Shown in pieces: positions 7,507 to 15,846 of a stretch of DNA of 24,652 nt; positions within the stretch are counted from its first letter, which is position 1, and each line of letters begins with the position of its first letter. The stretch spans positions 1-24,652 of the forward strand of contig JACMMM010000088.1 of NCBI GenBank assembly GCA_014379065.1, given 5' to 3'. Source of the stretch: Saprospiraceae bacterium (GTDB taxonomy: Bacteria > Bacteroidota > Bacteroidia > Chitinophagales > Saprospiraceae). The notes beneath the pieces are model-generated. The model did no database searches. It worked only from the letters and a program-made list of their open reading frames with translations, and was not told where the DNA came from. The position numbers and the translations under genes are program-made.

Positions 7507-8474
7507 GGCTTATCGGTTTTAATGAAGCGTTTGTAATTCGTCAGGAAAACAATTACTCCGGCGCAAGACAGCATGAAGTAAAACAGGTAGAATATATAGT
7601 CAAAGCCCAAGCCATCCGTATGCACTATAAGCATATAAGTAAGCCCGATATAGCCATAAAGCACCGCTACAGTGAGGAAGTAAAGCGAGTTGCGCGTACG
7701 GGCATACCACAAGAAAAAGCCCACACTCAGGCACAGCAGTAGAAAATAAATCAAAGTCAACCCTAGCACCATCATCCCGGCAAGGGTGGAAATCATCAAG
7801 ATGTGTACCCCAAAGTTGAGATAGGTCAATGAAAAATGTTTTTTCAATCCCCAACGTTCACTCAAAAACGGCACCACCGTGAGCAACATTCCCAGAAAAA
7901 CACCCGTGTGGACAATGGCCGCGCTGTTGAAATCATTGTGTGTGAGTAAGTCCTGTGGGGTCACCGTAATGCCCAGCCAGGCAGCCAAGGCAGTAATGCC
8001 CATGGATAACACACCCCGATTATCGAGCCAATACGCCAGTGCAAAAAACAGCACCATTGGGATGAAAGTCGCCAGACCATAGCGTGTCCCAAAAATACCA
8101 TACTGATACTGCAAATAGCCCTCCATAATTAAAAACGTGAGGCAGCCCAGCAGCAAAATATAGTCGTAAAAATGTGTAGGACTTTTTACCTCACCCATCG
8201 AAAAGGGCTGCCGATGCCGCAGCGCATACCAAAAACAAGCCGCACTGATGGCTCCGATGAGCGCAATGATCACAGCGTGGCCAATGGTGTCTATGTTTTC
8301 ATAGATCAAAAAACCCAGTCCAATATTGAGGAGCAGGACGCCGAGATAGAGCAGGGTTTTTAGTTCCCAGTGCAGTGAAAAGGGCTTTTTTGATTCAAAA
8401 AGCACGATTTTTTCTGCGTCTTCGGGCGCGATGAGTTCTTGTTGAAGGAGATTGCGCAGGATGGGTTCGTGCAT
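7503..8474 (-). CDS. DUF2157 integral membrane protein
   Basis: A 323-aa membrane protein. The cytoplasmic N-terminus (MHEPILRNLLQQELIAPEDA, then EKI) resembles the helical head of DUF2157 proteins; about nine transmembrane segments follow from residue 37 (LKTLLYLGVLLLNIGLGFLI). The segment LATFIPMVLFFALAYWLDNR, followed by LAAWLGITVTP, fits what I remember of Bacteroidota DUF2157 proteins. It is the first gene of a two-gene operon with the 385-aa protein downstream, joined by a 4-base overlap. The role of DUF2157 proteins is unknown; there are no catalytic motifs, and a sensory or transport role would be a guess. The 84 bases separating it from the secreted-protein gene upstream hold no clear promoter. 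Confidence 0.8.
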   Translation of the reverse strand: MHEPILRNLLQQELIAPEDAEKIVLFESKKPFSLHWELKTLLYLGVLLLNIGLGFLIYENIDTIGHAVIIALIGAISAACFWYALRHRQPFSMGEVKSPTHFYDYILLLGCLTFLIMEGYLQYQYGIFGTRYGLATFIPMVLFFALAYWLDNRGVLSMGITALAAWLGITVTPQDLLTHNDFNSAAIVHTGVFLGMLLTVVPFLSERWGLKKHFSLTYLNFGVHILMISTLAGMMVLGLTLIYFLLLCLSVGFFLWYARTRNSLYFLTVAVLYGYIGLTYMLIVHTDGLGFDYIFYLFYFMLSCAGVIVFLTNYKRFIKTDKP

Positions 8475-8558
8475 AGGTTAGTAATTGGCGCGGTTTCAGG
8501 TTCGCTTTTGAGTACAGATTTAGAACCTATGCACTCAAGAAGCACCGGCGAAAGTAGT

Positions 8559-11075
8559 TTATTCTATAAAAAAGCGCCCACCGGATGCATACATAGAAAG
8601 CCAGTTCAAATAAGGGTGGTGATAATTTATGTTGTAGCGGTAAGTGCCACCACGGATAAGGTCGAAAGTGCCATGCCCTTCGTTTTTGTTTAATGAAGTG
8701 TGCCCAAGCAAGAAGCTGGCTTGATAGGAGGCCCGAGGTTGCAAGGTGATTGCCTGTATTTTGGAAAGTTTTTTTTCAGGTTTCAGCGGAAAATCGCCCC
8801 ATAATTCTTCACAGCCCTTGTCACGCAACTGATTGATTTGTAGGCGTAATCCTTCATGCCAGTGGTCCAGAAAAGTTGAGTCTAGTGTTTGGTTGCTGCC
8901 CGTTTGATTCATGATTTTAAGGATCACATGGATCGTATCTTGAAGCCGGAAGGTATCCTGCATTAACTCAATTTCTAAAGACCATCGGTCCGACCAAAGC
9001 CGCCCCTTTAAAAATCCCAAGGTCTTTTGGTAATCTGCACTTGTTTGCGCAAAGCCAGGGTTTTCTTTGGCAATGGTTTGCAAGCACTCGAGGGCTTTTT
9101 CGTCGCTTATCTGATAAAAATGCTCTGTCTCCACTCCACGCATTATTACTTTGGCCAAGCGCAGCAGCACATCTTGCCGATGGTCGGCGTGTGGGTAATC
9201 GCTCAGAAATTTTGTAAATGCCTGATAAGCCAGTTGGTTGTTGCCGGGAGGGATGTAATCATCCGTGGCTTGAGGGCAATAATCAATGTATTGAAAAGTG
9301 TCGTAAGCGGCGTTGTCAGCCCAAAGGCTATTGGGATATAGTTGCAGAAGCTTGCGGAAGTATTTAAATGCCTGCTCAAGCCCGCCACGAGGGTCAAACA
9401 CAAACCGAAAAGAAGGCTTCTTTAAGCAGTATTCGAGCCACACGGCCCCTGTGGCATACAAGCGTTCGTCAGGCGGTAATTTCAATTGCTCCAGGCTATC
9501 CAAACGAGCTTGAGTGGTTCTTGAAATTTGAAGGAGATGGCTTCCATAATTCCTATCCTCTTCAATACATTTTTCATGGTCATTGGCCGCCACAAGCCGG
9601 AGTGATTTCTGCAACTCGCCCTTAAATCCCCAATACCGAAAAAGCCCTTGCACAATTTCACAGGATACACTGGGATCAAAACGACCCTTTTCGAAATCTA
9701 CGGCTATTTGCTCCATGACTGTGTCGGGAGCAAAAAAAAGCGGATCGGAAATCATGGAAGCAAATCGTTCCTGCGCAGCCTTTATTTTGGGGTTTTCGCT
9801 ATCCTTGTAACGATTGAAAATAGATAAATAAGCCTCGTAAGTCTTATAAAAATCGTCATGCGAATCTTTCTTTCGCCCATACCATTCCCGCTCAAAAGCA
9901 TCGTATTCCTCCAATACAGAGGAGCGGCGAAAAGCTGCTTCCAATTTAGGGAAATTGATGATTTCCCAATGATCTTCGTATGTCAGGTAAATAAACTGAT
10001 GGTCAGAATTAAAATTCCGAGGGATTTTATGACCAAAAGGCAATTGCAACACCCGAAATTGGCAGCTGTATTTGTCAAAAAAAGAAAGCCCCAATTCAGA
10101 ATAGAATCCCAAAAAACGCCCTTCCTGATTGCCATACAATGGTTGGTTGGTACTGCCCGGATAAAGGTTTGATTCCCCTGTGGTATAGTCAAGGCCAATC
10201 AAGGTATCATCTCTAAAGAGCCAAGTCAAAGGATGGTTGAGCGCTAAAAATCCTTGATCAGTCAAACGGCAATTCGGTTTAAATGGTAATCTAATAGGCC
10301 GATGGCCTGGCGCCAGGACGTGGTAAGCATATTTACTACCCTCCTCCAAGGTCCTGCTCAGGCATATTTCACCATGAAATTCCACTTTTTCAGGCGATTT
10401 ACAGCCTTCCATTTCAGCAGGTAATGGGAAAAATGGAACATACTTATGTTGCTTTACAAGATACAGCCATCTGTCTGAAACAATCACATCATCGCCCCAC
10501 GGCTGTAAAGACATCATGCGTCCCCCTCCATCGGGGTTTCCAGCTCGATCTATCACCTGGCCCGAAAGCCGATCAAGCAAAACCATTTCTTGGTGGTCGG
10601 TGACCCAGATACCCGGTTTCGCAATGGTCATTTCGCCTTGAATCAAGGACACGAACGAATCTTGCAGAACCTTCATTCGGTCATATCGCCACAAAACGAG
10701 CGTATCTTTTCGTTCCTGCCAAGGCACAAAATCATCGTGGCAGTATTCAAAGGTCCATAATAAGTCGGGGTCATATTGGTCTTCCTTCCACTGAAGTTTG
10801 ATGGGGCTGGGATCATCAGTCGCATTCCCATGCCAATTCCGCTTGCCAGAAATCGGAACACAAGATAACGAGTCTTTGGGCACGAAATGTCGGGACGGAA
10901 TATCAAATTCCTGATTATTCAACCAGCATCGGTTGCTGCAAAAAGGAGAAAAAACAGGTTCGTAGGCCTCACCTTTTATGGGCATGATGCGCGTGACTGC
11001 TTGGAACGAATCAAGCTGCGCCAGCAAAAAGCCAGAAAGGAAGAGTAGAAGGGAGCAAAGGCTAATTTTTTTCAT
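8559..11075 (-). CDS. Large secreted protein with TPR-like region, unknown function
   Basis: An 838-aa protein with a clear signal peptide (MKKISLCSLLLFLSGFLLAQ), so periplasmic or exported. The first 400 residues, rich in short beta strands with repeated W/Y-containing turns (WVTDHQEMVLLDRLSGQVID, DRWLYLVKQHKYVPFF), look like a beta-propeller or similar fold. A central helical part (about 390-680) contains TPR-like pairs such as AFKYFRKLLQLYPNSLWADN and AYQAFTKFLSDYPHADHRQD, which resemble tol-pal YbgF/BamD-type repeats. The last 130 residues look like an Ig-like domain (TFRLQDTIHVILKIMNQTGS). No catalytic motif, no T9SS tail and no lipobox are seen. A weak -7 box (TAGTTTCG, 11101-11108) precedes the start. 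I do not recognise the family. Confidence 0.75.
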   Translation of the reverse strand: MKKISLCSLLLFLSGFLLAQLDSFQAVTRIMPIKGEAYEPVFSPFCSNRCWLNNQEFDIPSRHFVPKDSLSCVPISGKRNWHGNATDDPSPIKLQWKEDQYDPDLLWTFEYCHDDFVPWQERKDTLVLWRYDRMKVLQDSFVSLIQGEMTIAKPGIWVTDHQEMVLLDRLSGQVIDRAGNPDGGGRMMSLQPWGDDVIVSDRWLYLVKQHKYVPFFPLPAEMEGCKSPEKVEFHGEICLSRTLEEGSKYAYHVLAPGHRPIRLPFKPNCRLTDQGFLALNHPLTWLFRDDTLIGLDYTTGESNLYPGSTNQPLYGNQEGRFLGFYSELGLSFFDKYSCQFRVLQLPFGHKIPRNFNSDHQFIYLTYEDHWEIINFPKLEAAFRRSSVLEEYDAFEREWYGRKKDSHDDFYKTYEAYLSIFNRYKDSENPKIKAAQERFASMISDPLFFAPDTVMEQIAVDFEKGRFDPSVSCEIVQGLFRYWGFKGELQKSLRLVAANDHEKCIEEDRNYGSHLLQISRTTQARLDSLEQLKLPPDERLYATGAVWLEYCLKKPSFRFVFDPRGGLEQAFKYFRKLLQLYPNSLWADNAAYDTFQYIDYCPQATDDYIPPGNNQLAYQAFTKFLSDYPHADHRQDVLLRLAKVIMRGVETEHFYQISDEKALECLQTIAKENPGFAQTSADYQKTLGFLKGRLWSDRWSLEIELMQDTFRLQDTIHVILKIMNQTGSNQTLDSTFLDHWHEGLRLQINQLRDKGCEELWGDFPLKPEKKLSKIQAITLQPRASYQASFLLGHTSLNKNEGHGTFDLIRGGTYRYNINYHHPYLNWLSMYASGGRFFIE

Positions 11076-11100
11076 CGAATTAGAAACCGATTATGGTTTG

Positions 11101-11108
11101 CGAAACTA
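11101..11108 (-). promoter_or_regulatory. Possible -7 box (TAGTTTCG) of the 838-aa gene
   Basis: One mismatch to TAnnTTTG, 25 bases before the ATG at 11075; no clear -33 element. Confidence 0.3.
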
Positions 11109-11181
11109 CGATGTTACATTTTACAGCCTTGTATAAAGGCACCTTAAGTTTAAATGGGCGCATACGCCGCTATTTTGGAGC

Positions 11182-12654
11182 TTAAACTGGGGGAGCGTCC
11201 AAAAACCGCTCCGCTATCTTCAAGGGACGGAATAAATACCTTTTTTTAGCATGGTGCCCGGCACTGCGTTGCAGAATATCTTTCAAAGTGGCAAGCACCA
11301 TGAGCAGGTACTTCCCTTTATTGAGCATGACGCACTCGGCTTGTGCAGCCCGAACAGCATCACTTACCTCCGAACGGGTAGCGATGCCGCTTTTGTTGAG
11401 GGTTTCGAGCACTTGAGTCGCCCAAATCACCGGGACCTGAGCAGCCTCGCAGAGCCACAGGATTTCTTCCTGAATCTCGCTAAGGCGCTCAAACCCGATT
11501 TCCACGGCAAGGTCGCCCCGGGCAATCATCACCCCAAACAACGGCTCAGCCATGCCTTGCAACATCAAGGCTGGAAGATTTTGTACGGCTTCAAAAGTCT
11601 CGATTTTGAGGACTATGGGCAAAGTTTTGCCCCCGTTTTGCCGTAATAGAACCTGCAATTCAGCCACATCGGTAGCGGAGCGGACAAAAGAAAACCCCAA
11701 AATGTCGGCGTATTGTTGGGCAAAAGGGATCACCGACTTGTCGTAATCCGTCAGGCAACGTACGGTTAATTCCGTGTCGGGGAAATTGATGCCCTTTTCC
11801 GGTTTGAGGCGCGGCTTGGCTGCCGAAATGCGGGTCATCCGCAGTGTGGCAAACTGGTCGCCAGGGATTTCCACCAACGCTTCAAACAATCCGTCGTCAA
11901 ACAGTATCCGGTTGCCTACCTGCAAGTCCTTCACAACGCCGGGCAAAGTGCAACCCACAACTTTCGCCTTTTTGTCCAAAGCTGCATCCGATTCTGCGAG
12001 GAGGAACCTCTCGTTTTCGCGCAATTTTAATCGCCCCTTCTTCCGGCCTTTGCCGAGCAGTGTGGTGCGGATTTTAGGCCCGGCCAAGTCAAGGTAAATT
12101 TTGCAGGAACGTCCGGTTGCTTTTGAAGCCCTGTGGACATTGGAAATCATCTGTTTCCAAGCTTTTGGGCCATCGTGGGCACTGTTGATCCGGGCGATAT
12201 TCATCCCAGCTTTTATAAGGGCTTTCACGGCAGCGTAATCGTCGGCCATGCCCGTTTCAAAGGTCACCATCAAGTGTGGGATATTTGGGTCTTCTTTAGG
12301 CCCAAACAATGAAACGGCACGATGCCGGATCTGGCTCGCCCCTGTAGCGGCATCTCCACCAGAAATCTCTTTTTTCGGAATTTTTGCGCCCAAACGCTCC
12401 AATACAGCCTGCACCTGTCGCAAAATATGGCTTTCGGCACTGGCCAGAGACGACAGGCCGGCATCGTGCAAAGCATCTTGCAAGGGGCGCAAATTCTCGC
12501 GCCGAAGGGCGAGATAGTGGATGAGGTTGGTGATGCTTTGCCGCTGCTGCGGGTGTACGCTGGCAATGATTTTTACCGATTGTAGTTCGGCGTTTTTTTG
12601 ACCTTGGTAAATGCGTTCGACGGCGGCGTGGAGATCGATGAGGGCGTTTTTCAT
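11182..12654 (-). CDS. Atypical pyruvate kinase, N-terminal extension, no C-terminal domain
   Basis: Converts phosphoenolpyruvate and ADP to pyruvate and ATP. Catalytic barrel motifs are present: MNIARINSAHDG, LDLAGPKIRT, FDDGLFEAL, KGINFPDTELT, SFVRSATDV, IVLKIETFEAV (catalytic Lys and metal Glu), ARGDLAVEIG (metal Asp) and IWATQVLE. About 120 residues precede the barrel, including LIHYLALRRENLRPLQDAL and SLASAESHIL, a helical head found in a noncanonical branch of pyruvate kinases. The chain ends soon after the barrel, so the usual C-terminal effector-binding domain is missing. GPKIR with Leu earlier in the motif is the pattern of potassium-independent enzymes. I chose ATG 12654 (MKNALIDLHAAVERI) over 12684, because the promoter box at 12662-12671 lies between them. 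The length is 490 aa. A second, ordinary pyk may exist elsewhere. Confidence 0.85.
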   Translation of the reverse strand: MKNALIDLHAAVERIYQGQKNAELQSVKIIASVHPQQRQSITNLIHYLALRRENLRPLQDALHDAGLSSLASAESHILRQVQAVLERLGAKIPKKEISGGDAATGASQIRHRAVSLFGPKEDPNIPHLMVTFETGMADDYAAVKALIKAGMNIARINSAHDGPKAWKQMISNVHRASKATGRSCKIYLDLAGPKIRTTLLGKGRKKGRLKLRENERFLLAESDAALDKKAKVVGCTLPGVVKDLQVGNRILFDDGLFEALVEIPGDQFATLRMTRISAAKPRLKPEKGINFPDTELTVRCLTDYDKSVIPFAQQYADILGFSFVRSATDVAELQVLLRQNGGKTLPIVLKIETFEAVQNLPALMLQGMAEPLFGVMIARGDLAVEIGFERLSEIQEEILWLCEAAQVPVIWATQVLETLNKSGIATRSEVSDAVRAAQAECVMLNKGKYLLMVLATLKDILQRSAGHHAKKRYLFRPLKIAERFLDAPPV

Positions 12655-12661
12655 AATGGTG

Positions 12662-12671
12662 CAAAAGTGTA
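12662..12671 (-). promoter_or_regulatory. -7-like promoter box (TACACTTTTG) of pyruvate kinase
   Basis: TACACTTTTG on the minus strand is TAnnTTTG with extra spacing; a TTG lies about 12 bases further upstream. It sits seven bases before the ATG at 12654 and within the longer alternative frame, which argues for the shorter start. Confidence 0.4.
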
Positions 12672-12875
12672 GGAACGACATCAACCTGCCATGGATTTAT
12701 CTTATGTGAGAAGGTGATTTTTATCACCATTTAAGCCGTAAAGGCGCTACTACTTTGCCCTCCGATAAAACAAGGAATCAAGGTGGGGAAAAGGAGGAGA
12801 AAGAGGAGGCTGCGCATAATTTTTATGGTTTGTTTGGATGGATATTGTACTATTGAAGCTCACTAAAACGCAAGG

Positions 12876-12906
12876 TTTGAACAAAGATTTCGCTGCGCTA
12901 TCTTTA
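12876..12906 (+). promoter_or_regulatory. Promoter of the 217-aa lipoprotein gene
   Basis: TTTG at 12876-12879, a 19-base spacer, then TATCTTTA at 12899-12906: the Bacteroidota pattern TTTG-N19-TAnnTTTG with only the last base off. The ATG follows 11 bases later. The element lies between divergent genes (pyruvate kinase and lipoprotein). Confidence 0.6.
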
Positions 12907-12917
12907 CCCAAAAAACG

Positions 12918-13571
12918 ATGTTCCACTGCAACGTGTTGCACCATTGTCTTTGCCTCAGCATCCTGACGCTTTTGATGGCCTGTCATATGCCAGTTCGGGT
13001 TCAATCCCCGGAAATATTGGCTTATTTTCCATCTCTGCCCTTGCGCGATACCCTGCATATCGAAATCGCCGATGAAAACACCCAAGCAGGAGACACCATC
13101 CCCAACCGGCTGTTTTTCACCAGCATCCCTTCTGCCCTTCTCCAGCAAATTGATTACCTGGCTGATTCATCGCAGGCAATTGTGTTGGGCCGACAGCAAT
13201 TTCCCTTGGGCAACAACATTTCCGCTTATTGGGTGGAAGTCAGGCAGTTCTGGTTTCAGCATCATTCGCTGTTTTTGTACAACAAATCCAAACGGCAGTT
13301 TACCGATCGAATTACCGTGGCTGAATGGTATGGCGGCGATGGCGGCCAAGTCCTCATTGGCAGCTGGATGTTCGACTACGACGGCGATGGCAAAAAGGAC
13401 ATCGTCCGGCGAGAAATTCAGCACAGCATGATACCCAAGGACGATGAGCCGCTGGAGCAGTTGAGTGAATCTGCATCCATTTTGATGTGGAAAAACGGTC
13501 GGTTTGTGGATACTCCTTTTCAGGATACGGCGGCTGTGATGCGGCGATTCCCTATCCGAAGTTTTTGGTGA
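12918..13571 (+). CDS. Lipoprotein with a DxDGDG calcium-type loop
   Basis: A 217-aa protein with a lipoprotein signal: hydrophobic LSILTLLMAC with the likely lipidated cysteine at residue 22. The mature part contains YDGDGKKDIVRREI within FDYDGDGKKDIV, a DxDxDG loop like those in FG-GAP/dockerin-type calcium sites, and the tryptophan-rich stretch SAYWVEVRQFWFQHHSLFLY. This resembles small Bacteroidota lipoproteins that carry one VCBS-like loop. It has its own promoter and no operon partner within 200 bases. The exact function is unknown. A long opposite-strand frame here has no recognisable content and is taken as a shadow. Confidence 0.75.
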   Translation: MFHCNVLHHCLCLSILTLLMACHMPVRVQSPEILAYFPSLPLRDTLHIEIADENTQAGDTIPNRLFFTSIPSALLQQIDYLADSSQAIVLGRQQFPLGNNISAYWVEVRQFWFQHHSLFLYNKSKRQFTDRITVAEWYGGDGGQVLIGSWMFDYDGDGKKDIVRREIQHSMIPKDDEPLEQLSESASILMWKNGRFVDTPFQDTAAVMRRFPIRSFW

Positions 13572-13789
13572 ATGAAACTTCGATCAATTTTCTAAGTGTG
13601 AATAATGCAACTCTTTCTTGCAATTGTGTAACAGCGTCAGTACACAGGCCCTGACCTTTGTATCAGGAATTATTCTTTACAAATTCCCTATTTCAATTCT
13701 TTATTGCCACGCCTTCTTTGTTGTTACTAGCTATTTATTTGGTGTCATGACAACAAGTTTTTCTCACTTCTTAAAACAACCATTCTATT

Positions 13790-14563
13790 ATGAAATCGGC
13801 TTTTAATAAATATTCCTTACTTGTAATTATTATGTTACTCGTCCAATTCTCCCTTTCTGCGCAAAATGACGGCTACCAAAAAGCAGGCAACAATAACAAT
13901 AACCAGCGCGACAACTACGCTACCCCTGGCGATCAGGCCCGAACATCCGATGATGATGACGAGAAAGAGGATGCACTTCAGGGTGGAAATTTTACCATTG
14001 GTTCGGGCTTTGGCTACGTAAATGCTGTTACCACTATCCAAATTGACAATGGAAATACGGTTCAAAAAGGCGGCAATCAAGGCTACCAACTTCACCTGAC
14101 TCCAACGATTGGCTACTTCATCACGCGCAACTGGGTTTTTGGCCTTGGTATGGATTATTTGGTAAGTTCCTCGAAAGACAATAACGACAACACTTCAGGT
14201 ACGGGCCGCACTTCAGATACCAAGATTCTCTTTGGCCCTTATTCCAGGATTTATTTTCCTTTTGCCGGCGACCAAGCCTTATTCCTGGGCGGCGTTTATG
14301 CCTATGGGAAATCAGCTACAGAGATCACGGATGATACGGGCACCCAGAACGTCAATACTACGCTTATCACTTACGGGGTCGGCCCAGGGTACGCCATCTT
14401 TTCAAATGGCCGTGTTTCTTTAGAAACTCAAGTTAAATACAACTACGGCATCAGTCGCAATAACCTTCGAGTAGCCAATACTACCCAAACTACTCGCACC
14501 CTTACCACTGCTTGGGACTTCGTGGTGGGCATGCACTTCTACTTTAGGAGAAACAGATCTTAG
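13790..14563 (+). CDS. Outer-membrane beta-barrel protein
   Basis: A 257-aa protein with a signal peptide (LLVIIMLLVQFSLSAQ), then a polar low-complexity stretch (KAGNNNNNQRDN; SDDDDEKED) up to about residue 62. The remainder alternates polar and aromatic residues as in small beta-barrels of the outer-membrane-protein beta-barrel superfamily (GSGFGYVNAVTTIQI, LTPTIGYFITRNWVFGLGMD, GPYSRIYFPF, YGVGPGYAIF), ending FVVGMHFYFRRNRS. It probably forms eight strands. The DUF4382 lipoprotein gene follows after 91 bases and may be co-transcribed. The ligand or role cannot be inferred. Confidence 0.82.
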   Translation: MKSAFNKYSLLVIIMLLVQFSLSAQNDGYQKAGNNNNNQRDNYATPGDQARTSDDDDEKEDALQGGNFTIGSGFGYVNAVTTIQIDNGNTVQKGGNQGYQLHLTPTIGYFITRNWVFGLGMDYLVSSSKDNNDNTSGTGRTSDTKILFGPYSRIYFPFAGDQALFLGGVYAYGKSATEITDDTGTQNVNTTLITYGVGPGYAIFSNGRVSLETQVKYNYGISRNNLRVANTTQTTRTLTTAWDFVVGMHFYFRRNRS

Positions 14564-14654
14564 AAATTATAATCCTGTGAACAAACAAACTCCGGAAGCC
14601 AAGTGCGAACAATGCTTCAAAAACTAATCATTTTTTCACCAACACTCAAACACT

Positions 14655-15632
14655 ATGCTACGCAATCCATTCATAAGTCTGAAATCAATATTGATTCTGG
14701 GAACCCTCACCATGGCGGCTACTATGTCGTCATGCCTAAAAGAACCAGACGAACCCAACAACAATACCGATGGCGCCGCCAGAGCGCGAATCGAAATCAC
14801 CGATGCCCCCATTGACGACCCAAATGTGACCGCCGTATTTATTACGGTAGTAGACGTGAAAGTAAATGGCGTATCCTGGTCTGGCTTTAGCGGCAAAACG
14901 ACGTTTGACCTTCTTGCCTTCCAAAAAGGGCAAACCAATCTTCTGGGCGAAGGCATATTGAATGCAGGTACTTACACCGAAGTCACATTGGTGCTTGATA
15001 CAGAAACGGATATACATGGCGCCAGTCCTGGATGTTATGTTAAAGATGCTCAGGGCATGAAACGGAAACTCGACGGTGGAAGCCAAATGGCGGTAAAAGC
15101 AAAAGGAAGCTTTGATACCAGAGCCGACGAAACCACGGTAGCCATTGTTGATCTCGACCTCCGCAAAGCGATCGTGTACCAATTGGGTTCTACTACAGAG
15201 TTTCAGTTTGTTACGGACCCTGAACTTGCCGCTTCGGTGCGCCTTATGGATAAAGCGACCACTGGCAATATCTTAGGCGATTGTACCGATGGAGTCTCTG
15301 GCAGCGATAAAATTATCGTATATGCCTATAAAACAGGCGAATATGGCGTTACTGAGAAATTCCCGCAGGGAACATCACAAGTGTATTTTAAAAATGCTGT
15401 TACAAGTTCGGTGGTAGCAGATGATGGAACCATAAGCCTTTCTTTCCTAAAAAGCGGCACCTACGAACTGCATTTCATTTCATACCAAAAGGATGCTCTG
15501 GGCCATCTCCAAGCAAAAGGGGAACTTCAATTAAATGTCCTTGGCCCTGCGCTCAACCTGCTCAGTATGGAGGTAACTGCGAGGGAAACCATCAATCTGG
15601 ATCTGGTTGTAACGGGAATTTTGTTTTTTTAA
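14655..15632 (+). CDS. DUF4382-domain lipoprotein
   Basis: A 325-aa lipoprotein: hydrophobic leader and lipobox ending MSSC, with the cysteine at residue 27. Residues 43-190 are a DUF4382 domain: ARIEITDAPIDDPNVTAVFI, VVDVKVNGVSW, LLAFQKGQTNLLGEGILNAG and TEVTLVLDTE are its typical blocks. The rest (about 200-325) looks like a beta-sandwich, GTISLSFLKSGTYELHFISY, of the carboxypeptidase-regulatory or Ig type. It is expected at the outer membrane. The family is widespread in Bacteroidota and its function is unknown. Possibly transcribed with the barrel gene before it; the next terminator is at 15756. Confidence 0.88.
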   Translation: MLRNPFISLKSILILGTLTMAATMSSCLKEPDEPNNNTDGAARARIEITDAPIDDPNVTAVFITVVDVKVNGVSWSGFSGKTTFDLLAFQKGQTNLLGEGILNAGTYTEVTLVLDTETDIHGASPGCYVKDAQGMKRKLDGGSQMAVKAKGSFDTRADETTVAIVDLDLRKAIVYQLGSTTEFQFVTDPELAASVRLMDKATTGNILGDCTDGVSGSDKIIVYAYKTGEYGVTEKFPQGTSQVYFKNAVTSSVVADDGTISLSFLKSGTYELHFISYQKDALGHLQAKGELQLNVLGPALNLLSMEVTARETINLDLVVTGILFF

Positions 15633-15755
15633 AAAATAATTCAAGCTACAAGCAGCGAACGGAAAGCCTCGCCCGTTTCTATGTTATCATTCGCGAAAAA
15701 CAGTTTTTGCGGAGATAAAAAGCAGGTTTTTTAGTTGGTTTTGTTTGTTGCAATG

Positions 15756-15786
15756 GGCACGCTGTTAAGCGTGCCTTTTGTATTTT
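15756..15786 (+). terminator. Intrinsic terminator after the DUF4382 gene
   Basis: GGCACGC, a 6-nt loop, GCGTGCC, then TTTTGTATTTT: a 7-bp GC-rich stem followed by a T-rich tail, 123 bases after the stop of the DUF4382 gene. Confidence 0.75.
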
Positions 15787-15812
15787 GGGTCAAATTGAAA
15801 GGCAACCTTGCT

Positions 15813-15820
15813 TATATTTG
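15813..15820 (+). promoter_or_regulatory. -7 promoter box (TATATTTG) of the M28 peptidase
   Basis: TATATTTG is a full match to TAnnTTTG, 26 bases before the ATG at 15847. It lies downstream of the alternative Met at 15808, which excludes that start. Confidence 0.6.
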
Positions 15821-15846
15821 CCGCATCACTTGCCAAAAGTTATTCC

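Noticed and set aside
12988..13010. GGTTCAATCCCCGG, like a tRNA T-arm
   Set aside because: No acceptor, D-arm or anticodon stem around it, and it lies in the lipoprotein coding sequence.
12750..13148. 132-aa reading frame on the minus strand
   Set aside because: It overlaps the start of the lipoprotein gene on the plus strand, which has a good promoter and lipobox; the minus frame has no recognisable domain.
13618..13806. 62-aa plus-strand frame before the barrel gene
   Set aside because: Aromatic-rich noise overlapping the barrel start in another frame; no promoter at a suitable distance.
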